A DNA stretch of 64,000 nucleotides from an uncultured Roseobacter sp. (GTDB lineage: Bacteria > Pseudomonadota > Alphaproteobacteria > Rhodobacterales > Rhodobacteraceae): positions 682,001-746,000 of the forward strand of contig NZ_CANLNE010000001.1 of assembly GCF_947492555.1 (NCBI RefSeq). The letters are read 5' to 3'. A model generated the notes under the pieces. The model was not told where the DNA came from. It saw only the letters and a list, made by a program, of their open reading frames with translations, and searched no databases. A program made the translations under genes and the position numbers. Below, piece by piece: positions 1-8,392 of the stretch. Numbering within the stretch: the stretch's first letter is position 1; each line of letters begins with the position of its first letter.

Positions 1-527
1 AGCGGCGAAAGATGCGATCCCCAGTCATTGATGCGAAAGACCTCGACCGGCGCCTCCGAAGCAGATGTTTCGAGGATGGCCGTCATGACCTCGGTCATCA
101 TGCCACCGCCCACCAGCGTTTCATCCGAGAAAGGCGGCTGATCGTTACCGGTGATCACACGAAGCGCCACAACAGGCTCGGGCGGTCTGTCTGCCGGTGT
201 ATCCAAGGTGGCTTGCTGTGTCGTGGCTTGAAGCGGTTCAATCTGGCTCACAACCGAAGCCGGTTCAGAGAGCCCCTGCGGCAGACCGCCAATGCAGGAT
301 AGCGTCAGCTCCGCGCCAACCAGAATCTTATCCGGGTCATCGCCGATTATCCCTTTGTTGTCAGCATGGATGCGCGTCCAGACGCCAGCATCTTTGTAGA
401 GCCTGTTGGCAATCAGCGACAAGCTGTCCCCGCGCGCCACCTCGTAACTGCCCCCGCAGATTTCCGCTGCCGATTGTCCTGCGCCAAATGCGCCAATGAA
501 TCCTGCGATAAGGCACAACCGCCTCAT
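1..527 (-). CDS. LysM domain / periplasmic solute-binding (family 3-like) protein, partial
   Basis: The open frame starts at ATG 527 and runs without a stop off the left edge, so only about 175 N-terminal residues are visible. A signal peptide (MRRLCLIAGFIGAFGAG, small residues at about 18-20) is followed by a LysM module (about residues 25-75: YEVARGDSLSLIANRLY, then the typical I..DN.....DPDKI..G..L). A linker leads to VALRVITGNDQPPFSDE, which looks like the start of a type-II solute-binding fold. LysM suggests peptidoglycan binding in the periplasm. The ligand is unknown because most of the binding domain lies outside the window. A GGGGGG stretch upstream may act as ribosome-binding site. 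Confidence 0.72.
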   Translation of the reverse strand, partial: MRRLCLIAGFIGAFGAGQSAAEICGGSYEVARGDSLSLIANRLYKDAGVWTRIHADNKGIIGDDPDKILVGAELTLSCIGGLPQGLSEPASVVSQIEPLQATTQQATLDTPADRPPEPVVALRVITGNDQPPFSDETLVGGGMMTEVMTAILETSASEAPVEVFRINDWGSHLSP

Positions 528-641
528 GGATCATCCCCCCAAAGATGAAACTGGCGACACTTTGCCTAAGTCACTGCTTCGGTCAACAATCAATCAACAT
601 ATTGTGGCCAAAATCTCAAAACTACACCATATGTTCTATTT

Positions 642-1274
642 TTACGGGAAGTTTATGCCGCGAAAAGGTGGGAAGTCTGCATAGCGGGCCTGTCGTTCCT
701 CCAGGGATTCGCCCGGTTCAGCACCTGAGCGCAGCAACATCCCCCTTGGCGCGATGTAGCTGGAGATTGTGCGCAGCGGCGCAGGTCGCCACACTATGTT
801 GAACGCGGCCAGCTTGGGAAAAAACCACAGTTCAGAATAGGGCAGATGATCGTGAATCCACCACGCTAAATCCCGCCAGTCGCGGCCCGCCTCATACCGA
901 TCCGTAAACCAGGGAATGGCCATCGATGTGCCTGCCACGGCTTCGTCGCCACTGGCGATATCCCAGATATGGCATTCGATTGGGTTATCATTGGCCGCGC
1001 AGTTCAGTTTGTGCGCATTCCCATAGCCATTCAACGTAGGCGAGCGGTACCCGGAACGGATGGCGAGGCGGCCAAAGGTCTCTTCCAGCGGATCCAGCAG
1101 TTCGGTGCACAGCATGCGCCCGTTCTCGATGGTCAGCTCCGGGTCGGGTGGCACGTTGGGCACCCCATGCATATTGCTGATTTCGGAATAGAGGAAATCG
1201 CGCATGTAGTAATGCTTTGACAGACGCACCCGGCCCAGCGTTTCAAGGCTCCACATGGATTTGGGGCTGCGCAT
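642..1274 (-). CDS. Peptidase M15-like protein of unknown function
   Basis: A 210-residue protein. The ATG at 1274 overlaps the stop of the upstream VOC gene as TGATG, so I prefer it to a longer frame beginning at 1298. The centre has SGYRSPTLN followed by an H...N and HIWD, reminiscent of the metal-site pattern SGYRS..N...H..G.A.D of M15 (D-Ala-D-Ala carboxypeptidase-like) proteins. The H..G.A.D part is not canonical, so peptidase activity is uncertain. No signal peptide is seen. It is the last gene of a three-gene operon with the VOC protein and the alpha/beta hydrolase. Confidence 0.6.
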   Translation of the reverse strand: MRSPKSMWSLETLGRVRLSKHYYMRDFLYSEISNMHGVPNVPPDPELTIENGRMLCTELLDPLEETFGRLAIRSGYRSPTLNGYGNAHKLNCAANDNPIECHIWDIASGDEAVAGTSMAIPWFTDRYEAGRDWRDLAWWIHDHLPYSELWFFPKLAAFNIVWRPAPLRTISSYIAPRGMLLRSGAEPGESLEERQARYADFPPFRGINFP

Positions 1275-1708
1275 CAGCCGTCCCCGTAGCCCAACCACCG
1301 AAATGCGCCGTCTTCTCTCAAGGGCGAAAAGGGGTTATGTGCGATTTCCCAGATGTGGCCCTCAGGGTCGGCGAAATAGCCATGGTGTCCGCCCCAGAAC
1401 ACATCCTGCGCGGGTTTGAGGATTTTCGCGCCCGCAGCCTCTGCCCGCGCCAAAAGCGGGGCGACGTCGCCTTTGTCGGGCAGGTTGTGGGCGAAGGTAC
1501 TGGCGCCATACCCAAGATCCGTCAGCGGGATACCGATGTCTTCTGCAAGCTTGTCCAAAGGGTAGAGCCCAAGGGTCTGGCCAATCAGGTCATAGGCGAT
1601 CACCCCGTCCGGCGACGGCGTGCGTTGCCAGCCCAAGGCATCGTAAAACGCCGCCAGTGCCGCTATGTCGCGCGCGCCAAGCGTGATGAGACTGATCCGC
1701 TGGTCCAT
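1274..1708 (-). CDS. VOC family (glyoxalase/bleomycin-resistance fold) protein
   Basis: A 144-residue protein with one vicinal-oxygen-chelate unit. It opens with ISLITLGARDIAALAAFYDALGW and ends with the usual GYFADPEGHIWEIAHNP strand-turn-strand. Such proteins bind a divalent metal between beta-alpha-beta-beta-beta modules and act as lyases, dioxygenases or antibiotic-binding proteins; the substrate here cannot be told. A strong Shine-Dalgarno sequence (AGGAGG) sits just before the ATG, immediately after the hydrolase stop. The stop overlaps the next gene's start, so it belongs to the same operon. Confidence 0.88.
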   Translation of the reverse strand: MDQRISLITLGARDIAALAAFYDALGWQRTPSPDGVIAYDLIGQTLGLYPLDKLAEDIGIPLTDLGYGASTFAHNLPDKGDVAPLLARAEAAGAKILKPAQDVFWGGHHGYFADPEGHIWEIAHNPFSPLREDGAFRWLGYGDG

Positions 1709-1717
1709 GTGATCCTC

Positions 1718-2470
1718 CTACTTCGTTGCATCCAATACATCGACAATCGCGTCTTCGATCAGCCCCAGGCACGGGCCGTCTGAAAACCGGTGGTCTGCGT
1801 CCTTGACGAGCGTAAGACGCATGTCCGGGCAGGTCGCATGCTCCATCAGCCGGAGGGCGGTTTCCGTGCTGACAGCGGTATCTGCCGTGCCCTGCAGGCA
1901 GCGCACCGGGAACGGCAGATCAAGCGGCGCGCGCAGGACGAGATTGCGCCGCCCGTCCTCGATCATCCCCCGCGTCACGATGTAGGGTTCCATATAGTCG
2001 GACGGGATCTCCACCTGGCCCTGTGTCATCACCTGCCGGCGTTGGGCCTCGGAAAACCCGGCCCAATAGCTGTCCTCCGTGAAGTCGGGCGCGGCCGCTA
2101 TGGTGACCAGCCCCGCCAGCCGATCCGGTATCCGCCGGGCCAGCAACAGCGCCTGCCAGCCCCCCATGGAAGATCCGACCGGGATGATCGGCCCCTCCGT
2201 CAGACCCGCCACGATGGCCGCGGTATCTTCTGCCCAATCCCCGATGGCGCCCTCTTCGAAGGTCCCGGAAGACTGACCATGCCCGGAGTAGTCGAACCGC
2301 AGGAAAGCACGGCCCTCGCGCCGCGCCCACTCCTCAAGATGCAGCGCCTTGGTGCCCTCCATATCGGATTTGAGCCCGCCCAGAAACACGACCCACGGGC
2401 CTGCACCCGGCGTGCGATGATAGGCAAGCCGTCGGCCCTGCGGCCCATCGAAGAAGCTTGGAGAGGTCAT
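1718..2470 (-). CDS. Alpha/beta hydrolase (ABHD10 / palmitoyl thioesterase-like)
   Basis: A 250-residue soluble alpha/beta hydrolase. It has the oxyanion region FLGGLKSDM, the GHGQSSG turn, the nucleophile elbow GSSMGG (catalytic Ser) and a C-terminal DADHRFSD carrying the catalytic His. The overall pattern resembles the ABHD10-like carboxylesterase/thioesterase group common in alphaproteobacteria. It is the first gene of a three-gene minus-strand operon and is divergent from the ArsR-SRPBCC regulator. Its promoter region therefore shares the palindrome at 2538-2581 and may be controlled by that regulator (inference). Confidence 0.87.
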   Translation of the reverse strand: MTSPSFFDGPQGRRLAYHRTPGAGPWVVFLGGLKSDMEGTKALHLEEWARREGRAFLRFDYSGHGQSSGTFEEGAIGDWAEDTAAIVAGLTEGPIIPVGSSMGGWQALLLARRIPDRLAGLVTIAAAPDFTEDSYWAGFSEAQRRQVMTQGQVEIPSDYMEPYIVTRGMIEDGRRNLVLRAPLDLPFPVRCLQGTADTAVSTETALRLMEHATCPDMRLTLVKDADHRFSDGPCLGLIEDAIVDVLDATK

Positions 2471-2537
2471 TCGGAGTGTCCTTTTTGGCTGCGATCATGT
2501 GCGCAAGCCCATTGGCCCGCAATCCGTTTTATATTTT

Positions 2538-2581
2538 TTATAGGTTACCATATTGTCACGTGACTAATAAGTAACTTATAA
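2538..2581. promoter_or_regulatory. 44-bp dyad operator before the ArsR-SRPBCC gene
   Basis: An outer inverted repeat, TTATAGGTTAC (2538-2548) with GTAACTTATAA (2571-2581), has one mismatch. It is exactly co-centred with the perfect palindrome GTCACGTGAC (2555-2564). Comparing the two 22-base halves gives 16 matches. The right arm abuts the AAGGAG ribosome-binding site of the gene at 2588. ArsR-family dimers bind such dyads and usually repress their own genes, so autoregulation, possibly with control of the divergent hydrolase operon, is likely. Confidence 0.7.
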
Positions 2582-2587
2582 GGAGCT

Positions 2588-3346
2588 ATGGATTCGATTT
2601 TCAAAGCCTTGGCCGACCCCACGCGCCGGACGCTGCTGGACAGCCTGCGTGCCAAACCGGGACAGAGCCTCCTTGATCTGCAAGGGCAGCTCGACATGTC
2701 GCGATTTGGCGTGATGAAGCATCTGGGCGTGCTGGAAGAGGCCGGGCTGATCGTGACCCACAAGAAAGGCCGGTTCAAATACCACTACCTCAACGCCCTG
2801 CCCCTGCAGGAAGCGATAGATCGCTGGGTGGAGCCCCTGCTCCAGCAACCGGCGGCACGAGCGGTGCTTAATCTCAAAACCCAACTTGAAGGAACACCGA
2901 GGATGACCAAACCCGATTTCATGATGCAGACCTATATTCACTGCACCCAGGACGCGCTGTGGCACGCATTGACGGACGCCGAGGCCAATGCCGCCTATAA
3001 CTTCGTGGCAGGCAGTTGCGTGCGCGAAGACAACAAGCTGATCCTGAAATTCGAGGACGGCACGCCGATGCTGATCCTGACGGAGACCAAGCTGACCCCC
3101 AAAACCCGGATTGAGAGCACATTCGAGCCGCATTGGGCCGGACCGGAGGTGCCGCTGGAGCATTCACGTTTTGTCTATCTGATTGAACCGCAGGGTGAAA
3201 ACTGCATGCTCACGCTTGAGCACTATGACATTCCCGCCGGTCAGGAAGGCGTGGCAGATGGTTGGCACCGCACCCTCGCTGGCCTGAAAACATGGCTGGA
3301 AACCGGGCAATCGGTGCGCTTTTCGCACGCAGAAGCGGAGGGGTGA
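2588..3346 (+). CDS. ArsR-family regulator fused to an SRPBCC (AHSA1-like) domain
   Basis: A 252-residue two-domain protein. Residues 1-95 form an ArsR winged helix (KALADPTRRTLLDSL, then DMSRFGVMKHLGVLEEAGL as recognition helix and a KKGRFKYHYLN wing). Residues about 110-245 form an SRPBCC/AHSA1 hydrophobic-pocket domain. No metal-binding Cys pair of the ArsR/SmtB type is seen in the helix, so the SRPBCC pocket is the likelier ligand sensor (inference). AGGAG precedes the ATG. The large dyad directly upstream suggests autoregulation. It is followed after 3 bases by the MAPEG gene. Confidence 0.88.
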   Translation: MDSIFKALADPTRRTLLDSLRAKPGQSLLDLQGQLDMSRFGVMKHLGVLEEAGLIVTHKKGRFKYHYLNALPLQEAIDRWVEPLLQQPAARAVLNLKTQLEGTPRMTKPDFMMQTYIHCTQDALWHALTDAEANAAYNFVAGSCVREDNKLILKFEDGTPMLILTETKLTPKTRIESTFEPHWAGPEVPLEHSRFVYLIEPQGENCMLTLEHYDIPAGQEGVADGWHRTLAGLKTWLETGQSVRFSHAEAEG

Positions 3347-3349
3347 GCG

Positions 3350-3763
3350 ATGCAGGCCGGAACACTTCCTACTGAAATGGGCGTGCTGATCATGCTCTGC
3401 ATTTTCGCAGCTTCCCTCTGGATCCCTTACATCGTCGGCGTGAACACGGACCCGCATCCGGCGGATAACTTCACTCGCCCCGGTGATCTGACGCAATTGC
3501 GGCCCTGGGTGCACCGGGCTTACCGCGCGCATCTGAACCTGCTGGAGCAGTTGCTGCCCTTTGCCATCCTGGTGCTGGTGATTGACCGTCTGGGCGGGTA
3601 CTCGACGCTGACCTACTGGACAGCCATCGCATTCTTCTGGCTGCGGGTCGCCCATGCGGTGGGGATGATTTCAGGTCTCGCAAGGCTTCCCCTGCGCCCC
3701 ATCATCTTCACTGCTGGCTGGATCTGTTGTCTGCTGATGGCCTACGCGGCCTACACGGCCTGA
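3350..3763 (+). CDS. MAPEG family membrane protein
   Basis: A 137-residue integral membrane protein with about four hydrophobic segments. It has the MAPEG signature region (RAHLNLLEQLLPFAILVLV, then a YWTAIAFFWLRVAHAVGM helix). MAPEG proteins include membrane-bound glutathione transferases and related small enzymes, but bacterial members are mostly uncharacterised. It lies 3 bases after the ArsR-SRPBCC stop and is almost certainly co-transcribed with it, so it probably answers to the same signal. Confidence 0.85.
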   Translation: MQAGTLPTEMGVLIMLCIFAASLWIPYIVGVNTDPHPADNFTRPGDLTQLRPWVHRAYRAHLNLLEQLLPFAILVLVIDRLGGYSTLTYWTAIAFFWLRVAHAVGMISGLARLPLRPIIFTAGWICCLLMAYAAYTA

Positions 3764-3784
3764 CTGCAACCGTCTTCGGCGCGG

Positions 3785-4030
3785 TTACCCGCCAACATAG
3801 GGGGCGGCGCCGGGGCGGTAAAAAATCTTCTGGTTGTGAAGACGCCCAAGCAGTTCTTCATTTTCCCGCTGATCTGCTTCGATGACAGTGATCGACTGCA
3901 GATCCGCAGGATTTTCTTCCGACAAAGCACGGCGCATCCTGCACAATTCCCGACCACGGGCCCGCAGAGATTCTTCGATCAAATCGACATCATGGATACT
4001 CAATTCGAATGTGCGGTTATAGCGCGGCAT
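3785..4030 (-). CDS. Small conserved hypothetical protein
   Basis: An 81-residue soluble protein. The ATG at 4030 is preceded by GGAAGGA at good spacing; longer upstream frames lack such a site. The chain is mostly helical and charged (DVDLIEESLRARGRELCRMRRAL, then an EADQRENEELLGRLHNQK helix) and ends FYRPGAAPYVGG. I do not recognise a named family. It is convergent with the MAPEG gene and divergent from thrS. The helix content suggests a small regulatory or adaptor protein, but no function can be assigned. Confidence 0.62.
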   Translation of the reverse strand: MPRYNRTFELSIHDVDLIEESLRARGRELCRMRRALSEENPADLQSITVIEADQRENEELLGRLHNQKIFYRPGAAPYVGG

Positions 4031-4223
4031 GACGATCCTTCCGGTCAATTCTACCATTTGAGTATATGTCGGATTTAGCATACGAGGTGTCGCAGTCAAC
4101 GTATTCTTGGGTATACATTGGACAGCGCTTCTTGACACATCTGCCCCTAGGCGTCATCAGCACGCTCACATAACCCGCAACCGGGCGTCTCGTAGGCGCC
4201 AAACCGACGAGGAGTGCCAGCAG

Positions 4224-6182
4224 ATGGCTCCCAAAGACAACGCAATCTCTCTCACCTTTCCCGATGGCAATGCGCGCAGCTTCGAGGCGGGCGTCACCGC
4301 AGGCGATGTGGCCGCCAGCATCTCCACCTCGCTGCGCAAAAAGGCGATCTCCGCCACCGTGAACGGGGTGCACTACGATCTCGCCTGGCCCATCGAAGAG
4401 GACGCCGAGATCGCCATTCACACCATGGCGGACGAAGAGCAGGCCAACGAGCTGGTGCGCCACGATCTGGCGCATATCATGGCCCGCGCCGTGCAGGAAA
4501 TCTGGCCCGATACCCAGGTCACCATCGGCCCGGTGATCAAGGATGGCTGGTACTATGATTTCGACCGTGCCGAGCCATTCACACCGGAAGACCTTGGCCT
4601 CATCGAAAAGAAGATGAAGGACATCATCAACAAACGTGATCCGGTCCGCACCGAGGTCTGGGACCGCGCGCGCGCGATCAAGCATTACGAGGACGCGGGC
4701 GAGCCCTATAAGGTGGAGCTGATCGACGCCATTCCGGGCAATGAGCCGTTGCGCATGTACTGGCACGGTGACTGGCAGGATCTCTGCCGGGGACCGCACC
4801 TGCAGCACACCGGGCAAGTGCCGGGCGACGCCTTCAAGCTGATGTCGATTGCCGGTGCCTACTGGCGCGGCGACAGCGATCGGGCGATGCTGCAACGCAT
4901 CTACGGCGTGGCTTTCACCGGCAAGGAAAAGCTGCGCGCGCATCTCAACATGCTCGAAGAGGCCGCCAAGCGGGATCACCGCAAGCTGGGTCGCGAGATG
5001 GATCTCTTCCACATGCAGGAAGAAGCACCGGGGCAGGTCTTCTGGCACGCGAATGGCTGGTCGATCTACACCACCTTGCAGGACTACATGCGCCGCAAAC
5101 AGCGCGCAGCAGGCTATCAGGAGGTCAACACCCCACAGGTTGTGGACCGCAAGCTCTGGGAAGCCTCCGGCCATTGGGACAAGTATCAGGAGCATATGTT
5201 CATCGTCGAAGTGGACGAGGAACACGCTCGGGAAAAGGCGATCAACGCGCTGAAACCGATGAACTGCCCCTGCCATGTCCAGATCTTCAACCAGGGCTTG
5301 AAATCCTACCGCGACCTGCCGCTGCGCATGGCCGAGTTTGGATCGTGCAACCGCTATGAACCGTCCGGCGCCCTGCACGGCATCATGCGGGTGCGCGGTT
5401 TTACCCAGGACGATGGCCATATCTTCTGCCGTGAAGACCAGATCGAGGCGGAATGCGCGGCGTTCATCACCTACCTGTCCTCGGTCTACCAGGATCTGGG
5501 CTTCGAAAGCTTCGAGATCATGTTCGCCACCCGGCCTGAAAAGCGCGTGGGGTCCGAGGAAAGCTGGGATCACGTCGAGGCCGCGCTGGAAAACGCGATC
5601 AAGGCCACTGGCCACCCCTACACGCTGGATGCAGGTGAAGGGGCGTTTTACGGTCCCAAGCTGGATTTCAAACTGACCGACGCCATCGGGCGCGAATGGC
5701 AATGCGGCACCTTCCAGGTGGACCCCAACCTGCCCGAGCGTCTGAGCGCGACTTACGTGGGTGAAGACGGCGCGAAGCATCGCCCTTATATGCTGCACCG
5801 CGCCTGTTTGGGATCTTTCGAGCGCTTTATCGGCATCCTGATTGAGAATTCGGCGGGCAAACTGCCGTTCTGGCTCGCCCCGCGACAGGTCGTCGTCGCC
5901 TCGATCATTTCCGACGCCGATGACTATGTGCATGAGGTCGTGGCGGCCCTGAAAGCCGCTGGCGTCCGCGCCGAAGCCGACGTGCGCAACGAGAAGATCA
6001 ACTACAAGGTCCGCGAACACTCCGTGGGCAAGGTGCCGGTCATCCTAGCCGTTGGTGCCCGCGAGGTCGAAGAACGCACCGTGACCCTCCGGCGTCTGGG
6101 CGAAAAACGCACAAGCGTTGAAGCGCTGGACAGCCTGACACAAACACTGGCACGGGAAGCAACGCCGCCCGATCTTTTGTAA
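4224..6182 (+). CDS. thrS: Threonyl-tRNA synthetase
   Basis: A 652-residue class II synthetase that charges tRNA-Thr. An N-terminal TGS domain (about 1-68) is followed by the editing domain with the HxxxH pair H80/H84. The catalytic core contains MNCPCH (zinc ligand Cys), [10 protein letters not shown] and motif 3 [17 protein letters not shown]-terminal anticodon-binding domain ends the chain. The start at 4224 has AGGAG ten bases upstream and gives the usual family length; the open frame extends 39 codons further upstream without a better signal. It stands alone on the plus strand. Confidence 0.97.
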   Translation: MAPKDNAISLTFPDGNARSFEAGVTAGDVAASISTSLRKKAISATVNGVHYDLAWPIEEDAEIAIHTMADEEQANELVRHDLAHIMARAVQEIWPDTQVTIGPVIKDGWYYDFDRAEPFTPEDLGLIEKKMKDIINKRDPVRTEVWDRARAIKHYEDAGEPYKVELIDAIPGNEPLRMYWHGDWQDLCRGPHLQHTGQVPGDAFKLMSIAGAYWRGDSDRAMLQRIYGVAFTGKEKLRAHLNMLEEAAKRDHRKLGREMDLFHMQEEAPGQVFWHANGWSIYTTLQDYMRRKQRAAGYQEVNTPQVVDRKLWEASGHWDKYQEHMFIVEVDEEHAREKAINALKPMNCPCHVQIFNQGLKSYRDLPLRMAEFGSCNRYEPSGALHGIMRVRGFTQDDGHIFCREDQIEAECAAFITYLSSVYQDLGFESFEIMFATRPEKRVGSEESWDHVEAALENAIKATGHPYTLDAGEGAFYGPKLDFKLTDAIGREWQCGTFQVDPNLPERLSATYVGEDGAKHRPYMLHRACLGSFERFIGILIENSAGKLPFWLAPRQVVVASIISDADDYVHEVVAALKAAGVRAEADVRNEKINYKVREHSVGKVPVILAVGAREVEERTVTLRRLGEKRTSVEALDSLTQTLAREATPPDLL

Positions 6183-6230
6183 CAATTCCCGTCTCCGCGT
6201 GCCGCGCAGCTGCCCGCGGGGACCGATTTT

Positions 6231-6255
6231 GTAACATTCCGTGAAGATTGGCGTG
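6231..6255 (+). promoter_or_regulatory. Candidate ECF-sigma promoter upstream of the bufferin operon
   Basis: GTAAC (6231-6235) is separated by exactly 16 bases from CGTG (6252-6255), a spacing and composition like ECF-sigma promoters. It lies about 130 bases before the precursor gene. Two copies of CCCAACGTCT (6272-6281 and 6328-6337) follow in the leader. Known bufferin operons of Caulobacter are controlled by an ECF sigma factor responding to metal stress; equating this site with that control is inference. Confidence 0.3.
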
Positions 6256-6388
6256 TTTTTGCCGCTGTCTACCCAACGTCTTCTGACGGCTGCGTGAGGC
6301 ACGACCTCGTGAGTGGAAAGTCCGTTTCCCAACGTCTAGATTTTGCCCTATCATTGACCGCGATGGTCCTCGAAAAAGGAATGAAATC

Positions 6389-6691
6389 ATGTCCAACACA
6401 ATGAAAACAGTCGCAATTGCCGGTGCTGTCGCTGCTGCCCTGACCGCACAGGTGACAACAGCCGAAGCGGCTGCGAAAGAAAAGTGCTACGGCGTTTCGC
6501 TGGCAGGCGCCAATGACTGCGCGGCCGGCCCCGGCACAACCTGCGCGGGCACATCCACCGTTGACTACCAGGGCAACGCCTGGACGCTGGTCGATGCTGG
6601 CACATGCGCCGAAATCGAACTGCCCGACCTGGCAGACGGCACACCGCGCCAAGGTTCGCTGGAAGAGCTGAGCCGCGATCTGCCTGCATAA
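6389..6691 (+). CDS. bufA: BufA1-type bufferin precursor (DUF2282), periplasmic metallophore peptide
   Basis: A 100-residue DUF2282 protein. An N-terminal signal peptide ([15 protein letters not shown], cleavage near AEA) is followed by a short core with four cysteines, C33, C44, C52 and C73, in the arrangement KCYGV..AG.NDC..GPGTTC...S.VDYQGNAW.....GTC. In the bufferin family such Cys residues are modified by a DUF692 MNIO enzyme, giving a ribosomally made copper-binding peptide exported to the periplasm. The rest of the pathway follows directly downstream. AAAGGA gives a good ribosome site. A stable hairpin separates it from the enzyme genes. Confidence 0.88.
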   Translation: MSNTMKTVAIAGAVAAALTAQVTTAEAAAKEKCYGVSLAGANDCAAGPGTTCAGTSTVDYQGNAWTLVDAGTCAEIELPDLADGTPRQGSLEELSRDLPA

Positions 6692-6707
6692 GCATGCATA
6701 CGAAATT

Positions 6708-6743
6708 GATCCCACCCGGTGATGCAGATCGCCGGGTGGGATC
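6708..6743 (+). promoter_or_regulatory. Strong hairpin between precursor and maturation genes
   Basis: A perfect 12-bp inverted repeat, GATCCCACCCGG (6708-6719) and CCGGGTGGGATC (6732-6743), flanks a 12-base loop in the 94-base gap between bufA and bufB. No U-tract follows, so a simple intrinsic terminator is unlikely. It could attenuate read-through or protect the 3' end of a processed precursor mRNA, giving more precursor than enzyme. That role is inference. Confidence 0.65.
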
Positions 6744-6785
6744 CCCCTGAAAACACCTCGGGACACATGACGTCGGAGGGCCAAG

Positions 6786-7640
6786 ATGTTAGATAACTCC
6801 CCTCGTTTTGAACACCTGCCGCCCGCGCCCGGTGTCGGATACAAACCCCAGCATTTTGCAGAGTTGCGCGCAGATCCCGGTGCGGTCGAATGGATCGAGG
6901 TCCACGCGGAAAACTACATGGGCGATGGCGGGCGTCCCTTGGCGCAGTTGCGGGCGCTGTCCGAGCAGTTTGCGCTGTCTGTGCATGGCGTCGGCCTCAG
7001 CATCGGCGGGGAGGATAAGCTGGACGCGGAGCACCTGGCACGGCTGAAGACCCTTGTGGGCTGGTCGAAACCAGCGAGTTTCTCGGAACATCTGGCGTGG
7101 TCCACCCATGGTGCGGAGTTCCTGAATGACCTGCTGCCCCTGCCCTACACAAACGACACGCTGACCCGCGTGGCCGATCACATCGATCAGGTGCAATCGG
7201 CGCTTGGGTGTCAGATGTTGCTGGAGAACCCGTCAAGCTATCTGGCCTTTGCCGAAAGCACCTGGTCGGAGACCGATTTTCTGACCGAATTGGTGCGGCG
7301 CACCGGCTGTGGCCTTTTGCTGGACGTGAACAACGTTTTCATCTCCGCCACTAATCTCGGGATGTCAGCACCGGACTACATCGACGCCTTCCCGCTGAAG
7401 GCCGTTGGCGAAATACATGTGGGCGGCCATGACGAAGAAGTCGACGATCACGGCGCCCCACTGCTGATCGACAGCCATGGCAGACCGGTGGATGATCCCG
7501 TCTGGGCGCTGCTGGACCTGACACTCGCCAAGTCCGGCGCGCGTCCCGTTCTCGTCGAATGGGACAATGATGTCCCCGACTGGCCGGTGTTGCGCAGCGA
7601 GGCCGACCGCGCAGCACAGGCGCTTGCTCTGGTCAAATGA
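6786..7640 (+). CDS. bufB: DUF692 multinuclear iron oxidative enzyme (MNIO), bufferin maturation
   Basis: A 284-residue TIM-barrel protein of the DUF692/MbnB family. Likely iron ligands are visible along the barrel strands: H40 (EVHAENY), H67 ([10 protein letters not shown]), H102 (SEHLAW), E147 (LLENPSSY), D180/N183 (LLDVNNV), H211/H215 (EIHVGGH) and D229/H231 ([12 protein letters not shown]). Family members bind two or three irons and oxidise precursor cysteines to heterocycles. Here the substrate is expected to be the DUF2282 peptide. A GGAGG site precedes the ATG, and the stop overlaps the next gene by four bases. Confidence 0.93.
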   Translation: MLDNSPRFEHLPPAPGVGYKPQHFAELRADPGAVEWIEVHAENYMGDGGRPLAQLRALSEQFALSVHGVGLSIGGEDKLDAEHLARLKTLVGWSKPASFSEHLAWSTHGAEFLNDLLPLPYTNDTLTRVADHIDQVQSALGCQMLLENPSSYLAFAESTWSETDFLTELVRRTGCGLLLDVNNVFISATNLGMSAPDYIDAFPLKAVGEIHVGGHDEEVDDHGAPLLIDSHGRPVDDPVWALLDLTLAKSGARPVLVEWDNDVPDWPVLRSEADRAAQALALVK

Positions 7641-8392
7641 CAGTCTCACAATCCACATTTCGAAGCGCCCTGCTTGACGCGGCGCAGGACGTGCCCGACG
7701 GCTTGTTGGATGGCGATGCCGCCCCCGCAGGCCGTCGGTTTTCCGTCTACCGGAACAACGTCGTGGTATCGCTTACAGAGGCACTCCGCACAGCGTTTCC
7801 CTTGTTGCACAAGCTGTTGGGGGCCCGGACTTTCGACAGACTGGCCGCCGTCTATGTCCGTGCGCATCCACCGGGCTCGCCGCTGATGATGCACTACGGG
7901 GGAAAGCTGCCCGCGTTTCTGGAGAGCTTTGCCCCACTCCAGCACATTGGCTACCTGCCCGACTGCGCCCGGCTCGATCTGGCGCTGAGACGGTCTTACC
8001 ACGCGGCGGATGCCCCCCCCGTACCAGCCGAAACCTTCCAATGTGACCCCCAGGAGCTTGTTGAGATACGGCTGTCTTTTGCACCGGCCACGCAGGTCAT
8101 CAGGTCCGCCTGGCCTCTTTTTGATATCTGGCGGTTCAACACCGAAGAAAACGCGCCCAAACCGCGTACCGTGCCGCAGGATGTGCTGATCACACGACCG
8201 GAATTTGACCCTGCCCCACATCTGCTTCCAGATGGTGCAGCGGTGTGGCTGCAAAACCTGCAGTCCGGCCGGACGCTGGGCGATGCACATGAGGCAGCTC
8301 TTGCAGCATATCCCACTTTCGACCTTGCCACTTCTCTTTCGCAGGCTTTGCAAACCTGCGCCCTGACTGAATACAAGACAAAGGACAGCTAG
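7637..8392 (+). CDS. bufC: DUF2063 family protein, MNIO partner
   Basis: A 251-residue protein with an N-terminal DUF2063 domain ([53 protein letters not shown]) and a less conserved C-terminal half. DUF2063/MbnC-like proteins form a complex with DUF692 enzymes and help bind the precursor. The ATGA overlap with bufB implies translational coupling and an equal ratio of the two proteins. It is cytoplasmic, with no signal peptide. The DoxX gene starts on the base after its stop. Confidence 0.9.
   Translation: MTVSQSTFRSALLDAAQDVPDGLLDGDAAPAGRRFSVYRNNVVVSLTEALRTAFPLLHKLLGARTFDRLAAVYVRAHPPGSPLMMHYGGKLPAFLESFAPLQHIGYLPDCARLDLALRRSYHAADAPPVPAETFQCDPQELVEIRLSFAPATQVIRSAWPLFDIWRFNTEENAPKPRTVPQDVLITRPEFDPAPHLLPDGAAVWLQNLQSGRTLGDAHEAALAAYPTFDLATSLSQALQTCALTEYKTKDS

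Noticed and set aside
4017-6020. A 667-codon open frame antisense to thrS
   Set aside because: It mirrors the codon pattern of thrS, has no family features and no ribosome site; thrS on the other strand is unambiguous.
6708-6743. Rho-independent terminator after bufA
   Set aside because: The stem is strong but followed by CCCC and mixed sequence, not a T-tract, so I list it as a regulatory hairpin instead.
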